Virus record (IMG/VR): IMGVR_UViG_3300025853_000046
Location: 1-64,000 of that record
Length of the DNA stretch: 64,000 nucleotides
Direction: 5' to 3' (one strand)
Origin: a virus
Shown here one piece after another: positions 44,206-53,571 of this stretch. Numbering within the stretch: the stretch's first letter is position 1; each line of letters begins with the position of its first letter. The notes below the pieces were generated by a model. The model had not been told where the DNA came from and searched no databases. It was given only the letters and a program-made list of their open reading frames with translations. The position numbers and the translations under genes were made by a program.

Positions 44206-45196
44206 CTCTACGACCCCGTTTTCCTCTCACTGGTTTTAATTTACCAGACTTATCTTTTAATTTTTTTTGTGCTTCAAGAAGTTTTCTTTTCTTCTCTTCT
44301 GCTTCTCTCATTTTAGACCCAAGTTCAGCCGCTTCTCTTAAATTTAAATCTCTGGATTCTTGTTCTTTAATCGGTATTTCTCTTGGAACTAATTTAGCCT
44401 TTTCTCTATCCCATTGAGATTCGGGATTAGCGGCTTCTAATTGACGAATATTTTCTTCTTCTGTAAGTTCTTCCTCACCCTTCTCTCTTAAATCCCGTTC
44501 TTCGTAGTCTTGTTCTACTAATTCAATTACCATATCTGTAATTCTATTTCTTAATTCAGACTCACTATCAAATACTTCATTATCTGATAATTGAATGTCT
44601 CCCTCTACTGTTGTAAAAATATAGTCTCCCTCTTGTTCTCGAAAAAATACATGGACATATTTTCTACTTAAATCCTTTGCTCTAAATGAAATATTTAATG
44701 CAATTTTACCATCACGGTCTTCACCATCTACAAGTCTAACATTTGTTCTTCTACCATATTTATCTAAAGGAACTTCTCCTCTAAGATTTCTTCGTAGGCG
44801 AGATTTAAAATTTTCCCAATCACGAAGTTTTAAATACTCACCGGAACTTGTTTTTAACTTTTCAAGGTCTTCTTGTTGGTTTAATTTAACCATTTTGGCT
44901 GGTATCGGCGGCAATGATTTCTTCTCTTTCTTTCTACGCTTTTTCGCCACTCGTTCATATCCTTCAGGAAAACTTCTACCAATAAATCTATTCATTTTTT
45001 CCTTAATAAGAGACATAGGCAAAATATGCTTACCTGTTTGTGTATGTAGTTTTTTATATTCATTAATTATACTATTTATTACATCTTCAATTATATATTC
45101 ATCTTGATAACCTGTTTTTTCTACATGTTCAAGAAGTAGTTTTTTAAAAATACTTCCTATAACTTTACTTTTGACTTTGAGAATATCCGACCACAT
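44195..45196 (-). CDS. Late protein, 333 aa, MWSDILK start
   Basis: Start at ATG 45196 (MWSDILKVKS), since the frame extends three codons further but into the upstream gene's stop. A Lys/Arg-rich middle, a possible small beta domain (about 160-215) and a long Glu/Lys-rich helical C-terminus ending in a basic GKRGRRDVS. No family recognised. Likely virion-associated by its motif and operon. Confidence 0.7.
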   Translation of the reverse strand: MWSDILKVKSKVIGSIFKKLLLEHVEKTGYQDEYIIEDVINSIINEYKKLHTQTGKHILPMSLIKEKMNRFIGRSFPEGYERVAKKRRKKEKKSLPPIPAKMVKLNQQEDLEKLKTSSGEYLKLRDWENFKSRLRRNLRGEVPLDKYGRRTNVRLVDGEDRDGKIALNISFRAKDLSRKYVHVFFREQEGDYIFTTVEGDIQLSDNEVFDSESELRNRITDMVIELVEQDYEERDLREKGEEELTEEENIRQLEAANPESQWDREKAKLVPREIPIKEQESRDLNLREAAELGSKMREAEEKKRKLLEAQKKLKDKSGKLKPVRGKRGRRDVS

Positions 45197-45198
45197 AA

Positions 45199-46005
45199 TT
45201 ACCAATCCCTACAAGCCATACAACGGGCTGAATAATCCCCACCTTTACATGTAGAACATTTATGTCTTGCTCTAAAAGATTTTTTACGCTTAGTATTTCC
45301 TCGCTTACCTGTTACTGAAACACCTCTTTGCCCCCAATGAACACGCTTATATCCACCTTTACCATTAGGAACGCAAGCCATCCATTTTTTACCCTTTCGA
45401 GTAGAACTTGTCTTTTTTGTTCTTTTAGTGCATTGTGATGAAGCCTTAGAAACTTCTTTTCCATCACAGCCACAGCCGCAACCTGAATCCATATTTTCAA
45501 TATCAGGTTTAGATTTAGGCGGCTTATCTTTATCTTTGTATGGAATTTCTAATATCTGTTTTATCTTGTCGGAAAGAGTGGGGTTATTTTCGTATTCATT
45601 TTCTCCTGTTACATAATCTATGTCCTCTTCCATTTCCGAAGTTATTTTCTTAGGCTTTACTTTACCGTAATCCTTTGCTTTTATAATTTGATATGTAGTT
45701 ATTCTGGAAACTCTACCAAGATTTTCAAGTTTTCCATCTCTAATTAATTTACCAAATGCAGTTTTAATTTGACCTGTAAATTTATGATTAAGAAATTGAC
45801 TAAAACCTGCTAATCTTCCGTCTTCGATTTCCGACCAATTGTTTCTCATGTATTGAATAATTTGTTTTTTATCTCTTTCAATATCTTCAATAGTCACTCT
45901 TTCCGATGGACTATTTTCTATATAATTTCTAATACCCTCATATACTTTTTGTCTGTATATAGGGTAATTTACTCTACTACTTCCCTTTAATATTTCTTCC
46001 CACAT
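45199..46005 (-). CDS. Late protein with winged-helix-like part and Cys-rich C-terminus, MWEEILK start
   Basis: Begins MWEEILKGSS. Residues about 50-110 look like a winged helix (INYMRNNWSEI-like helix, FSQFLNHKF, GKLIRDGKLENLG). A CGCGCDG knot lies near 180, and the last 65 residues are basic and Cys/His-rich (WGQRGVSVTGKRGNTKRKK, then HKCSTCKGGDYSARCMACRDW), suggesting a zinc-binding DNA- or RNA-binding tail. SD is weak. Probably packaged with the genome or regulating it. Confidence 0.65.
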   Translation of the reverse strand: MWEEILKGSSRVNYPIYRQKVYEGIRNYIENSPSERVTIEDIERDKKQIIQYMRNNWSEIEDGRLAGFSQFLNHKFTGQIKTAFGKLIRDGKLENLGRVSRITTYQIIKAKDYGKVKPKKITSEMEEDIDYVTGENEYENNPTLSDKIKQILEIPYKDKDKPPKSKPDIENMDSGCGCGCDGKEVSKASSQCTKRTKKTSSTRKGKKWMACVPNGKGGYKRVHWGQRGVSVTGKRGNTKRKKSFRARHKCSTCKGGDYSARCMACRDW

Positions 46006-46006
46006 A

Positions 46007-47095
46007 TCAATCACTATCCAAATAATAAACCACTCGGCGTTTCATGCGTAGAATCTTGTCTACATCTGCTTTATAGGAATCGTATTTACTTTTTAAATCT
46101 ATACCATTAGTAGAATCATTTCCTAATAAGACATAAGAATCATCACCTGCGATAAGTTCACAGGCGGTAAGTTTTGTAGCGGCATCTTCGATAACTGCTG
46201 GAACTCGAATATTTCCGCATGTATATGTGACCTTAACTGAATGTTTATGTTGTGTAGGGAATTCACTTCGGAAGAAAATATCTCCCATATCTTTCATATC
46301 CCACCATGCGGAATTACGGTCATAGTCTTCTTTATTTGTAAATTGAGTGCGAGAATTAGTTCCTCCATTAACTGCAAGTGTGCAATTAGAACCATCCGAA
46401 CCGGGGAGTAAAGAAATAATTGTTATAGTTTCATCTTCTTCTAAATTAGCGTAAAAAAAGTCGGATATATTATATGCGTTACCTCCATCTTGTAAAGCCT
46501 TTTTAGCAGTTCCACCTGTAAAGGGGGCAGTAATTGTAGGCACTTGTTCATTGATAAGGTAGCAAATATCCTGTGCAGTAGTTCTTTGTCCGTAAGCCTT
46601 GTTAAACTTATCATTATCAGTAATACCTGAACTGTCGGGTGATAGAGTCCAAGTTAATCCTCCACCTGTAAGAACAATTGATGTAAGATTAGTATAATCA
46701 TCTATTGTTAATGTTGCTACTACCGAGGCAATATCTGTATAAACTGAACCATCCCAAATAGCAATTCGTAAAATCTTACGAATATTTTCGTGATGTAGTC
46801 TTATTTTTCCAATGTAATCTTCATAAAAATATACCTGATTATTACTGCGAGCAAAATCGTGAAATTCATTTTCTATTAAATTGTCTCTCCAAGAAGAGTT
46901 TGTAAATTCGTCAATGTAATCTTCAGACCTACGCATTAAATCTCCAACTTCTGCTAAAGTGGGAGAAGTAGAAGAAGAAAAATCAGCAATACCTAATAGT
47001 GCGGCCACCTTTACAGCGGTTGTGTATGCCCCTCCACCTGTTGTATAATTTACAACATTAAGTCCGGAATCGGAAGGAGTCATCATCTTAACCAT
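46007..47095 (-). CDS. Head-tail connector (gp6-like adaptor)
   Basis: 362 aa. The helix TLAEVGDLMRRSEDYIDEFTNSSWR near residue 45 and the C-terminal VPAVIEDAATKLTACELI ... KSKYDSYKADVDKILR match connector proteins of the HK97 gp6 type. A beta-rich insertion of about 200 residues separates these helices. The start ATG overlaps the upstream TAA (TAATG). Located between capsid and tail genes. Confidence 0.6.
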   Translation of the reverse strand: MVKMMTPSDSGLNVVNYTTGGGAYTTAVKVAALLGIADFSSSTSPTLAEVGDLMRRSEDYIDEFTNSSWRDNLIENEFHDFARSNNQVYFYEDYIGKIRLHHENIRKILRIAIWDGSVYTDIASVVATLTIDDYTNLTSIVLTGGGLTWTLSPDSSGITDNDKFNKAYGQRTTAQDICYLINEQVPTITAPFTGGTAKKALQDGGNAYNISDFFYANLEEDETITIISLLPGSDGSNCTLAVNGGTNSRTQFTNKEDYDRNSAWWDMKDMGDIFFRSEFPTQHKHSVKVTYTCGNIRVPAVIEDAATKLTACELIAGDDSYVLLGNDSTNGIDLKSKYDSYKADVDKILRMKRRVVYYLDSD

Positions 47096-49620
47096 TAAAT
47101 CACCATGTCCAGTAATTGTATTCTTTGTTCTATCTTATCTATAAAACTTTTCCTTACTTTATCCACGGCTTTACCCTTTACGGCAATATTTTTTCCTTCC
47201 GTAGTTATGTTATAAGTTCTTTTACCGGCCCCTTCCGATTGAGCAAAAGATTTTTGTCTTGATGTAGCAAAATCTACACCCGTTAAAGAACTTACAATTT
47301 TAATATCAAAGTTCTGTTGATAATTTGAAACTGCTTGGGCTTCAACTCCAGAACTTTTTTCAGTAATCATTATTACAAAATTAATTTTTCCAGCAGAAGT
47401 ATATTTTGTAGGTTGCCCCCATTGTTTAGGGTTATTACTTTCATTAGTTAATGTGGCATAGAAAATATTTACTAATTTATCAATTATACTTTCTCCTTTA
47501 AACATATCTAAATAACTAAATACTGTTTCCTTACCTTTATCTGCAACTATTCTAAGACTACGGTTGAAAAACTTTGATAAAGACAAACGAATATTATCAA
47601 AGTCTCCTTCATCTAATTCTCTATTATCTAATATATTTTTATACTGTTCTTCATATTTCTTACCTTCTTCTGTTTCAAATAAAGTTTCAAAGTTAGATTC
47701 TATTTCTTCTATTGTAGCAGGTTCGGTCAAATTTCTTAAACTTCTTATGTCTATGTCCAATAGTTCGTCATAAGACTCTAATTGTTTTAATTGATTTTCT
47801 GAATATGTTGGTTCAATAACTATATCTTCTGATTCATTGTTCCTTACTGAATCAGTATATGTGCCAAACACATCTGATATTTCACCACAAATATCTTTTA
47901 AATTTCTCAAATCTTCTCTCATGTTATCGTCAAGATTTCTTAAACCATCAACTATTTCTTCTCTTTCTTCTCCAACCATGAAGGGTTCTAAAAAGTTATT
48001 TAACCTTTCAATAATATTCTCATCGCCCGTAATACCCTCATCTTCTAAATCTTGCTGTTCTTCTTCACCTACAAGAGATTGTTCTGCTTGTAGAGCCACG
48101 CCTGTTATTTGAGTATAATAAGTTTCTATTTCATCTTTTGACATTTGAATTGCTTCTACTTTGTCTAAAAATTCCGTAACTTCTTTAGGTATTTTATCAG
48201 GAATTAAGTCGCTTAAAAGACCGTCTACTATGTCTTCTACTGTTTCTTCATATTCACCTCCAACCGGAATATCCATTTTAGAAGTAAAAGAACCCTTTGA
48301 AGATATTTTATCGTAAGGTTTTTTACCAGCCTTAACATCTAAGAAATCATCAACTGGAATCCAGTCTTGTTCTCTTGTCGTTAAAGTATATTTCCTTTGA
48401 CCTCTACTAAGTTTCACATCATAATCAAAACCTTTTGAATTTACCAAATGGTCTCTAATTACATTTTTCAATGAACTTTCGGAAACGGTTTCTACTCTTT
48501 CAACCATACTTGTATCTCTTGTCCTTGTTCCAACTTCAGGTAAATCAACATCTTCGACTCCTCTACGCTGAACTTCAACAACTTCGGGTGGATTTAAGTT
48601 ATCTATATAATCATTGATTTGTGTATAATACTCATCGCTAATATTCATCAATTTACCTAATTGTTCTCCAGTAAAATCAACGGACTCCTCGCCTTCTTTT
48701 AATGCTCGCCTTTCTCCCTTGACTGTATCGGGAATAGTATAATTTCCTTCTATCCATTTCTTTGTTACCTTTCTTAGGAAAGTTTTCCACTTAATAGGTG
48801 ATAAACTCCCTAATACATTTAAGAAATCAAAATACTGTTGAGCAGTCATTTCTTTTAAAATTAATCTTCTATTATTAGGAAGTCTTGGTATTTCACCACT
48901 TGTATCTAAACCCTTTATACCATTATCGGATGCCCATTCTGCTAACATATCTCCCCATTGAGACTCCTCAATTTCTGTTAATTGTATATACGGGGGACTA
49001 CTTCTCTGAAAATCTTTAGGATATTTAGCACCTTCAATACCATCTAAGGCTCTAAATATATCATTTAATATTGCTTCTGCCCAACCCTCTCTCGCTATAA
49101 CTTTTGCATTTGCTTTAACTTGAGAAGTTGTAGTGCCATCCTCTCCTACCTTTTCGGCAAATAATGATTTAATAGAATTAAACATATTGCCTGTTTTGAT
49201 AAATTGCTTATAACCATGTTTTCCAATTGCTCTTAAAACATTTTCATCATTAATATCTAAGATAGAATAAAAATTTAAAGATTCCCCTTCAAGAACATCT
49301 CTTAAAGTTAAGGGAGTTCTTTCTGAATAACCAAAGTCTTCCAATAAATTCTGTGCTAAAGTATCGTCTTTACCGTAAAAATCTTCTAAATCCATATTTA
49401 GAACATCTTCAAAAGCCGTTTTGTTAATCTTGTCAAACTCTTTATCATTGTAGTCAATCAAACCTCTCACATTTTCGTGGTTGGTTCTTATAAAGGTCGG
49501 TAATTTATTCTTGTTAATAGTTTCACTAAGAATATACTCTACCATTATACGCCTTGCTGTATCTATACTATACTTAGTATTATTAGGTATCGTATCATTA
49601 TATGTTGGAACATTAGTCAC
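47095..49620 (-). CDS. Large late protein, 841 aa, unrecognised
   Basis: GTG 49620 is chosen because GGTGGAG lies immediately upstream, rather than GTG 49629 inside that site. Acidic and helical, with long Glu/Asp-rich regions (about 480-700) and a globular basic C-terminus ending in AVDKVRKSFIDKIEQRIQLL. No catalytic motif recognised. Its place after the capsid genes suggests an internal or neck protein. Confidence 0.65.
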   Translation of the reverse strand: MTNVPTYNDTIPNNTKYSIDTARRIMVEYILSETINKNKLPTFIRTNHENVRGLIDYNDKEFDKINKTAFEDVLNMDLEDFYGKDDTLAQNLLEDFGYSERTPLTLRDVLEGESLNFYSILDINDENVLRAIGKHGYKQFIKTGNMFNSIKSLFAEKVGEDGTTTSQVKANAKVIAREGWAEAILNDIFRALDGIEGAKYPKDFQRSSPPYIQLTEIEESQWGDMLAEWASDNGIKGLDTSGEIPRLPNNRRLILKEMTAQQYFDFLNVLGSLSPIKWKTFLRKVTKKWIEGNYTIPDTVKGERRALKEGEESVDFTGEQLGKLMNISDEYYTQINDYIDNLNPPEVVEVQRRGVEDVDLPEVGTRTRDTSMVERVETVSESSLKNVIRDHLVNSKGFDYDVKLSRGQRKYTLTTREQDWIPVDDFLDVKAGKKPYDKISSKGSFTSKMDIPVGGEYEETVEDIVDGLLSDLIPDKIPKEVTEFLDKVEAIQMSKDEIETYYTQITGVALQAEQSLVGEEEQQDLEDEGITGDENIIERLNNFLEPFMVGEEREEIVDGLRNLDDNMREDLRNLKDICGEISDVFGTYTDSVRNNESEDIVIEPTYSENQLKQLESYDELLDIDIRSLRNLTEPATIEEIESNFETLFETEEGKKYEEQYKNILDNRELDEGDFDNIRLSLSKFFNRSLRIVADKGKETVFSYLDMFKGESIIDKLVNIFYATLTNESNNPKQWGQPTKYTSAGKINFVIMITEKSSGVEAQAVSNYQQNFDIKIVSSLTGVDFATSRQKSFAQSEGAGKRTYNITTEGKNIAVKGKAVDKVRKSFIDKIEQRIQLLDMVI

Positions 49621-49630
49621 GCACTCCACC

Positions 49631-50104
49631 TCAATTGTGCAGTACGAAGATTTCTAAGTTAGACCAATCAGAAGAAGATATTTTAATACCATTCCTACAA
49701 ACAACATTAAAACCACGATAGAAATATGTAGTATCGGCGGCTATGTGAAACTTACATATTAAATTAGCAAGACTATGAAATTGTAAAGGGCCGTTTGTAT
49801 TTCCACCTGTAGTAGATGCAGTAAGTTCAACAGTTGTTGAATCAGTAATAGATAAGACCTTTGTATCAACAGGAATGCCTGTTCCTGTAACTAAATCTCC
49901 TACCGCAAATGCCGATGAATCTTCGACGGTTACTGTAGGGTCATTATTATAAGTAGATACTTGAGTAGATGGGTCATTATTATTATCGGAAATATAGACA
50001 ATGGAGGCTGTTGCCCCGTTGAAAACATTTACTCCTTCAAATGTTCCACCTTTAGTAGAAATATTTTGGTTATTGCTTGTTACTTTCGTTGAATTATACG
50101 GCAT
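49631..50104 (-). CDS. Virion protein with GTGIP beta module
   Basis: 157 aa. Central part VGDLVTGTGIPVDTKVLSI plus VELTASTTGG is the small module also present in the hub and fibre proteins. The C-terminal half (FHIAADTTYFYRGFNVVCRNGIKI) is a separate beta domain of the kind found in phage neck or decoration proteins. Function unassigned. Confidence 0.6.
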   Translation of the reverse strand: MPYNSTKVTSNNQNISTKGGTFEGVNVFNGATASIVYISDNNNDPSTQVSTYNNDPTVTVEDSSAFAVGDLVTGTGIPVDTKVLSITDSTTVELTASTTGGNTNGPLQFHSLANLICKFHIAADTTYFYRGFNVVCRNGIKISSSDWSNLEIFVLHN

Positions 50105-50149
50105 ATCTTTCCCTCTTATTTATCGTTAAGAAGCGTTAGGTATTAAACC

Positions 50150-50497
50150 TTACTCTTCTTCTAATACAGTTAGACCAAGTAGTGCGGCTTTGCTATCAGA
50201 TAATTTATAAGAAATTCCTTGTTCTTTTAACCAAGCCTGTAAATCACGCTTAGTCATTGAAGAGAAATCAAGGACATCCGCTTCACTGACTTCTTCAACA
50301 ATAGTCTCTTCAACAATGGTTTCTTCAACCAATGTTTCTTCAACCAATGTTTCTGTCTCAGCGGAGTCCAAGATTTCAAATCCATTCTTAATAAAAAATT
50401 CTAACAAACGCTCATCAACCTCGTAAGTCAATCCACCTAAGTATTGACTACCAAAGATTGTTTTTGTTCCACCTGTAATATTTTTTACTCTTAACAT
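50150..50497 (-). CDS. Capsid-associated protein with VEET repeats and SAP-like end
   Basis: 115 aa: an N-terminal beta part, four to five tandem V-E-E-T-[IL] pentapeptides (about residues 49-70) and a C-terminal helix-extended-helix-like domain (MTKRDLQAWLKEQGI ... SKAALLGLTV), similar to the SAP/HeH modules found on phage capsid accessory proteins. Follows the probable decoration gene. Confidence 0.55.
   Translation of the reverse strand: MLRVKNITGGTKTIFGSQYLGGLTYEVDERLLEFFIKNGFEILDSAETETLVEETLVEETIVEETIVEEVSEADVLDFSSMTKRDLQAWLKEQGISYKLSDSKAALLGLTVLEEE
50292..50351 (-). repeat. Four 15-bp tandem repeats inside a coding region
   Basis: Units at 50292-50306, 50307-50321, 50322-50336 and 50337-50351 differ by one to three bases, the last two being identical. 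They encode the V-E-E-T-[IL] repeats. Slippage could change copy number. Confidence 0.85.
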
Positions 50498-50506
50498 TTA
50501 CTCACC

Positions 50507-51106
50507 TCATAGAAGACCGTATGCTCTAATTCTAAAAGTTCCTAAGTCACCTGTAACAACTGCACCCGTTGAAAGGGTGCTTGGTTCAAGAACTAAATAT
50601 TCTCCAAGAGTAGCAAGAGCAGTAGCATCTGTAAAAAGCGCACCAGCAGTTGTAATTCTTGTATTTAGTTGAACCAATTTGTTTTCCTGTGCCATAACTT
50701 CAATGTGGCTAAGTCGGGAAAGTCCCAAATCCGAAGCAACAAGAGAAAAGTTATTTCCAACAATAGTAATTTCATCATTTGTAGCATCTGCCGCAACTGC
50801 TGAAACAACCATAGTATTTACACCATCGGTACTAACAATAGTAACTTCACCATCATTTCCACCTGTAGCGGATGAACCAAGAGTAATTGTACTTCCCGGT
50901 GTATAATTTGTTGCGGCATTAAGAGCAGTTCCACTTGCACGAGTAATCGTGTTTGTAGCGGCTACATAATTTACTGTTGTTGTTACTGATGCTGTTGCAC
51001 TCTTAGTTACATTAAGGATAAAATCAACATAGTAATAATGTCCTTGAACTTTTGGTGCAGTAGAACCGTGGTGGTCTGCGATTAATGTGATTGCGTTTAA
51101 TCCCAT
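50507..51106 (-). CDS. Probable capsid decoration protein
   Basis: 199 aa, almost entirely Thr/Ala/Val-rich beta sequence, directly after the major capsid gene and with its own SD. Size, composition and position match head decoration or head-fibre proteins. No motif confirms it. Confidence 0.55.
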   Translation of the reverse strand: MGLNAITLIADHHGSTAPKVQGHYYYVDFILNVTKSATASVTTTVNYVAATNTITRASGTALNAATNYTPGSTITLGSSATGGNDGEVTIVSTDGVNTMVVSAVAADATNDEITIVGNNFSLVASDLGLSRLSHIEVMAQENKLVQLNTRITTAGALFTDATALATLGEYLVLEPSTLSTGAVVTGDLGTFRIRAYGLL

Positions 51107-51117
51107 ACTAAATCACC

Positions 51118-52353
51118 TCATTGAAGGTCAATTAACTTGCCTTGTCCACGCACATAAGTACACATTGTTTCTCCGATTGTTCGGTAAAGTCCTCGGTGTC
51201 CTAAGAATCCGTGTCCGAAAACTTCCTTAGTGTTCATACCACCTTCAAAGTATTCAGTAGGCTTAAGAGTACACAAGAACAAATGGTCGGTATCAAGAAG
51301 TAAAATATCTGAAATACCGCTTCCGCCTGTTGGCATATCCTTACAAGGAATAATAGGAATGTCGTGATAGGTAGCAACCTTAAATCCGACTTCTCTTCCC
51401 TTAACTCCTTTAATACCACCATGAGAAGGAACAACTTCTGTTCGACCCATGAATCTTTCTTGGGCTTGGAGAAGTTCTCCTAATGTTTGAATGGTGTCAT
51501 ATCCTGTAAGGAAAACCTTTGGTGAACCGCCACGAGCCATCAAGTTTCGTAGAGCAGTATTAAGCATATTAACAGTCAAGTTACGAGCAGTTCCCGAATT
51601 TGAATCAACATATGCTTCAAGGTATTCTGTTCCCGACGAAGCACGAACAGTTCCGAAAAGATTTAGTTTTGCATTACCGTCAAGATTAGACAAAGCATTC
51701 ATTTCTGCATGAGTTGAAACAATCTTGTAAAGTGAAGTAAGAGAACGCTCTGGATTGTCGTAGTCTTTTCCACTTGAGGCAGGTGCATCCAAACCGGAAG
51801 TAGTCAAATCAGTAAGAACCATTGAGTTCATGGCTTCTGCGTGTGAAATACCAACTTCTTCACGGTAGGTAGAAATAATATCTCCGATACCATCATCCAT
51901 TCCTCCGAGAAGTTGTGCAATCTCCGAAAGTTCAAAGGTATGCGCAACAGTCTTAGGAGAAAGACTTAGGTTTGCGAAAGTAGGCTTAATTTCATCAATA
52001 TTGGAAATTGTAGCGTTTTCTACTTGTCCACCGAGAGTGTCCAAATCGGAAACAGTAAAAACATCAGTATTACCACCAAGAGAACGCCCCTTCATAACTC
52101 TCCAACCACTACTCTTCCACGGCTTCTTAGGAAGCATTGAAAGTGCGTTAATTTCTCGGTTAATCATAGACCAAACTTTTTGTCCATAAACCAAGTTATA
52201 CAAAGTAGCATCTCCACCCGAAGAAGGTGTTCCGCCTGTTTGGTCGTGAATAGGGTGAATACCCGTAAGTGCGGCTTTCAAAATATTACTTCCTCCGGAT
52301 AGTCCGTAGGTCGCTCGCTCTAAGTCTTCAATTGTTCTAAAATATCCTGTCAT
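51118..52353 (-). CDS. Major capsid protein, HK97 fold
   Basis: Forms the icosahedral head. 411 aa, preceded by protease/scaffold and followed by a decoration gene. Segments such as AHTFELSEIAQLLGGMDDGI (spine-helix region), EEVGISHAEAMNSMVL, and late AVFLTGYDT-like / GFKVATYHDIPIIPCKDMP strands (P-domain) fit archaeal-virus HK97 capsid proteins. ATG 52353 is chosen because GAGGTG lies 5 nt upstream. GTG 52362 would include the SD itself. Confidence 0.85.
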   Translation of the reverse strand: MTGYFRTIEDLERATYGLSGGSNILKAALTGIHPIHDQTGGTPSSGGDATLYNLVYGQKVWSMINREINALSMLPKKPWKSSGWRVMKGRSLGGNTDVFTVSDLDTLGGQVENATISNIDEIKPTFANLSLSPKTVAHTFELSEIAQLLGGMDDGIGDIISTYREEVGISHAEAMNSMVLTDLTTSGLDAPASSGKDYDNPERSLTSLYKIVSTHAEMNALSNLDGNAKLNLFGTVRASSGTEYLEAYVDSNSGTARNLTVNMLNTALRNLMARGGSPKVFLTGYDTIQTLGELLQAQERFMGRTEVVPSHGGIKGVKGREVGFKVATYHDIPIIPCKDMPTGGSGISDILLLDTDHLFLCTLKPTEYFEGGMNTKEVFGHGFLGHRGLYRTIGETMCTYVRGQGKLIDLQ

Positions 52354-52354
52354 T

Positions 52355-53002
52355 TTAAGCACCTCTGTTGTATTTGTCCATTAATTCGTGAACTTCATTC
52401 CATGACATTTCTGAAATGTTATCGAAGTCCTCACTAAGTTGATTGGACACAGATTGAGTTTCTGCGGCCTTAGCGATAGTGTTGTTCTCAAGAGATTTCT
52501 TCAATTGAGAAAATTCTTCCTTAAGTGAAAGAACTGCGTCTGCGGCATTAAACTTGCTCTTAGCAATTTCATCTGCTTCGAGTGCAAGGTCTTTATTATA
52601 TCGGGCTTCAAATTCAGCCTTAATAACTTCGTATGCACGAGCCTCTTCTTTTTCAGCCTTGAATTGTTCATAGGCTTTTTCGATGTTTGACTTTGAAAGG
52701 TCAAGAGAATCAATAGATTCGGCCTTTGCTTCAACAAATTCCGAAAACTCGGCTTTCATTTCTCGACCCATCTTTTCTTCATCTTTCATTTCTTCAACAT
52801 CATCATCATCATCAGATTCTGCTTTCATTTCTTCGCTGTCATAGTCTCCCATTTCAACGGACTCCTCTTCCATTTCATCCATCATCTCAAGTTCTTCCTC
52901 TTGTTCGAGGGTGTCCATTGTATTCTTGAGAACCGTGGATTCACGGAGTTCAGCCATTACTTCATTAAACTCATTAAGAGCCTTTTCTATTTCTGTATTC
53001 AT
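52355..53002 (-). CDS. Nested scaffold protein (internal start)
   Basis: An in-frame ATG at 53002 (codon 180 of the protease gene) is preceded by AAAGGAGGATAATAAA, the strongest Shine-Dalgarno in this region. Translation here would give a separate 215-aa acidic, coiled-coil scaffold sharing the protease C-terminus, as in lambda C/Nu3. Contains acidic runs (DDDDDVEE) and long helices to the C-terminus. Confidence 0.7.
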   Translation of the reverse strand: MNTEIEKALNEFNEVMAELRESTVLKNTMDTLEQEEELEMMDEMEEESVEMGDYDSEEMKAESDDDDDVEEMKDEEKMGREMKAEFSEFVEAKAESIDSLDLSKSNIEKAYEQFKAEKEEARAYEVIKAEFEARYNKDLALEADEIAKSKFNAADAVLSLKEEFSQLKKSLENNTIAKAAETQSVSNQLSEDFDNISEMSWNEVHELMDKYNRGA

Positions 53003-53539
53003 TTTATTATCCTCCTTTATTAGGTTAAATTTTGCTTCAGGGTTTATGCCCTCTTCGCATATGGTGATTTCATGTAATTCAAGTTTATCAATTTCTTTAT
53101 AACTTCCGGTATCGGAGTCATATTTATTTGTCTTGTTTATCGCCTGTCCACCTATTGAAAAAGAACGAAGATTACCCTTTCTTACATCACGAGCAACCTC
53201 CTTAGCCTTTTCAATATCATTTCTTAATTTTATCACCACAAAAAACCCTGTATCATCAACGCCTGTTTTTAGGACTTTACCATTGGAATCTGTATATTGG
53301 TCTACGACCTCTCCGACTTGAACATTAGAATGTGTAATCATAACATTTCTATATCGGTCTTGTTTCATAAACTTATCAGCCGCTTCACGAATTGCGCCTA
53401 AAGTAATTTTATCATTTTGTTTATCTACTACATCAACTGATGCGTAGCCAGCAATAACACATTCATTATTTTCTTTAAGAATAACGAATTCTCCACCGCT
53501 ATTTGGCTCATCACCAAACATAGGAGTACTTAACTGCAT
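52355..53539 (-). CDS. Prohead protease (S78-like) fused to scaffold
   Basis: Residues about 15-175 form a phage prohead serine protease: the His is in NVMITHSNVQVGEV and the nucleophile in LRSFSIGGQA, with the ELHEITICEEGINPEAKF strand after it. The remaining 215 residues are an acidic, helical scaffold domain. The protease would degrade the scaffold and trim capsid proteins during maturation. No SD precedes ATG 53539. A TATA box lies about 27 nt upstream instead, suggesting a leaderless transcript. Confidence 0.85.
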   Translation of the reverse strand: MQLSTPMFGDEPNSGGEFVILKENNECVIAGYASVDVVDKQNDKITLGAIREAADKFMKQDRYRNVMITHSNVQVGEVVDQYTDSNGKVLKTGVDDTGFFVVIKLRNDIEKAKEVARDVRKGNLRSFSIGGQAINKTNKYDSDTGSYKEIDKLELHEITICEEGINPEAKFNLIKEDNKMNTEIEKALNEFNEVMAELRESTVLKNTMDTLEQEEELEMMDEMEEESVEMGDYDSEEMKAESDDDDDVEEMKDEEKMGREMKAEFSEFVEAKAESIDSLDLSKSNIEKAYEQFKAEKEEARAYEVIKAEFEARYNKDLALEADEIAKSKFNAADAVLSLKEEFSQLKKSLENNTIAKAAETQSVSNQLSEDFDNISEMSWNEVHELMDKYNRGA

Positions 53540-53560
53540 GATAGGGTCTGTGCTATGTGG

Positions 53561-53571
53561 ACTATATAAAA
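53561..53571 (-). promoter_or_regulatory. Archaeal TATA-type promoter before the protease/capsid genes
   Basis: On the - strand TTTTATATAGT lies 22-32 nt before ATG 53539, in a 42-nt gap between ligase and protease genes that is otherwise empty. With the usual 25-nt spacing, transcription would begin at or near the ATG, in line with the absence of an SD there. Confidence 0.55.

Noticed and set aside
50292-50351. CRISPR-like repeats
   Set aside because: 15-bp contiguous tandem repeats without spacers that encode VEET units in frame, so a coding repeat and not CRISPR. No other array seen.
51234-53321. ORFs on both strands in other frames of capsid and protease genes
   Set aside because: Overlap completely with clear HK97 capsid and protease genes.
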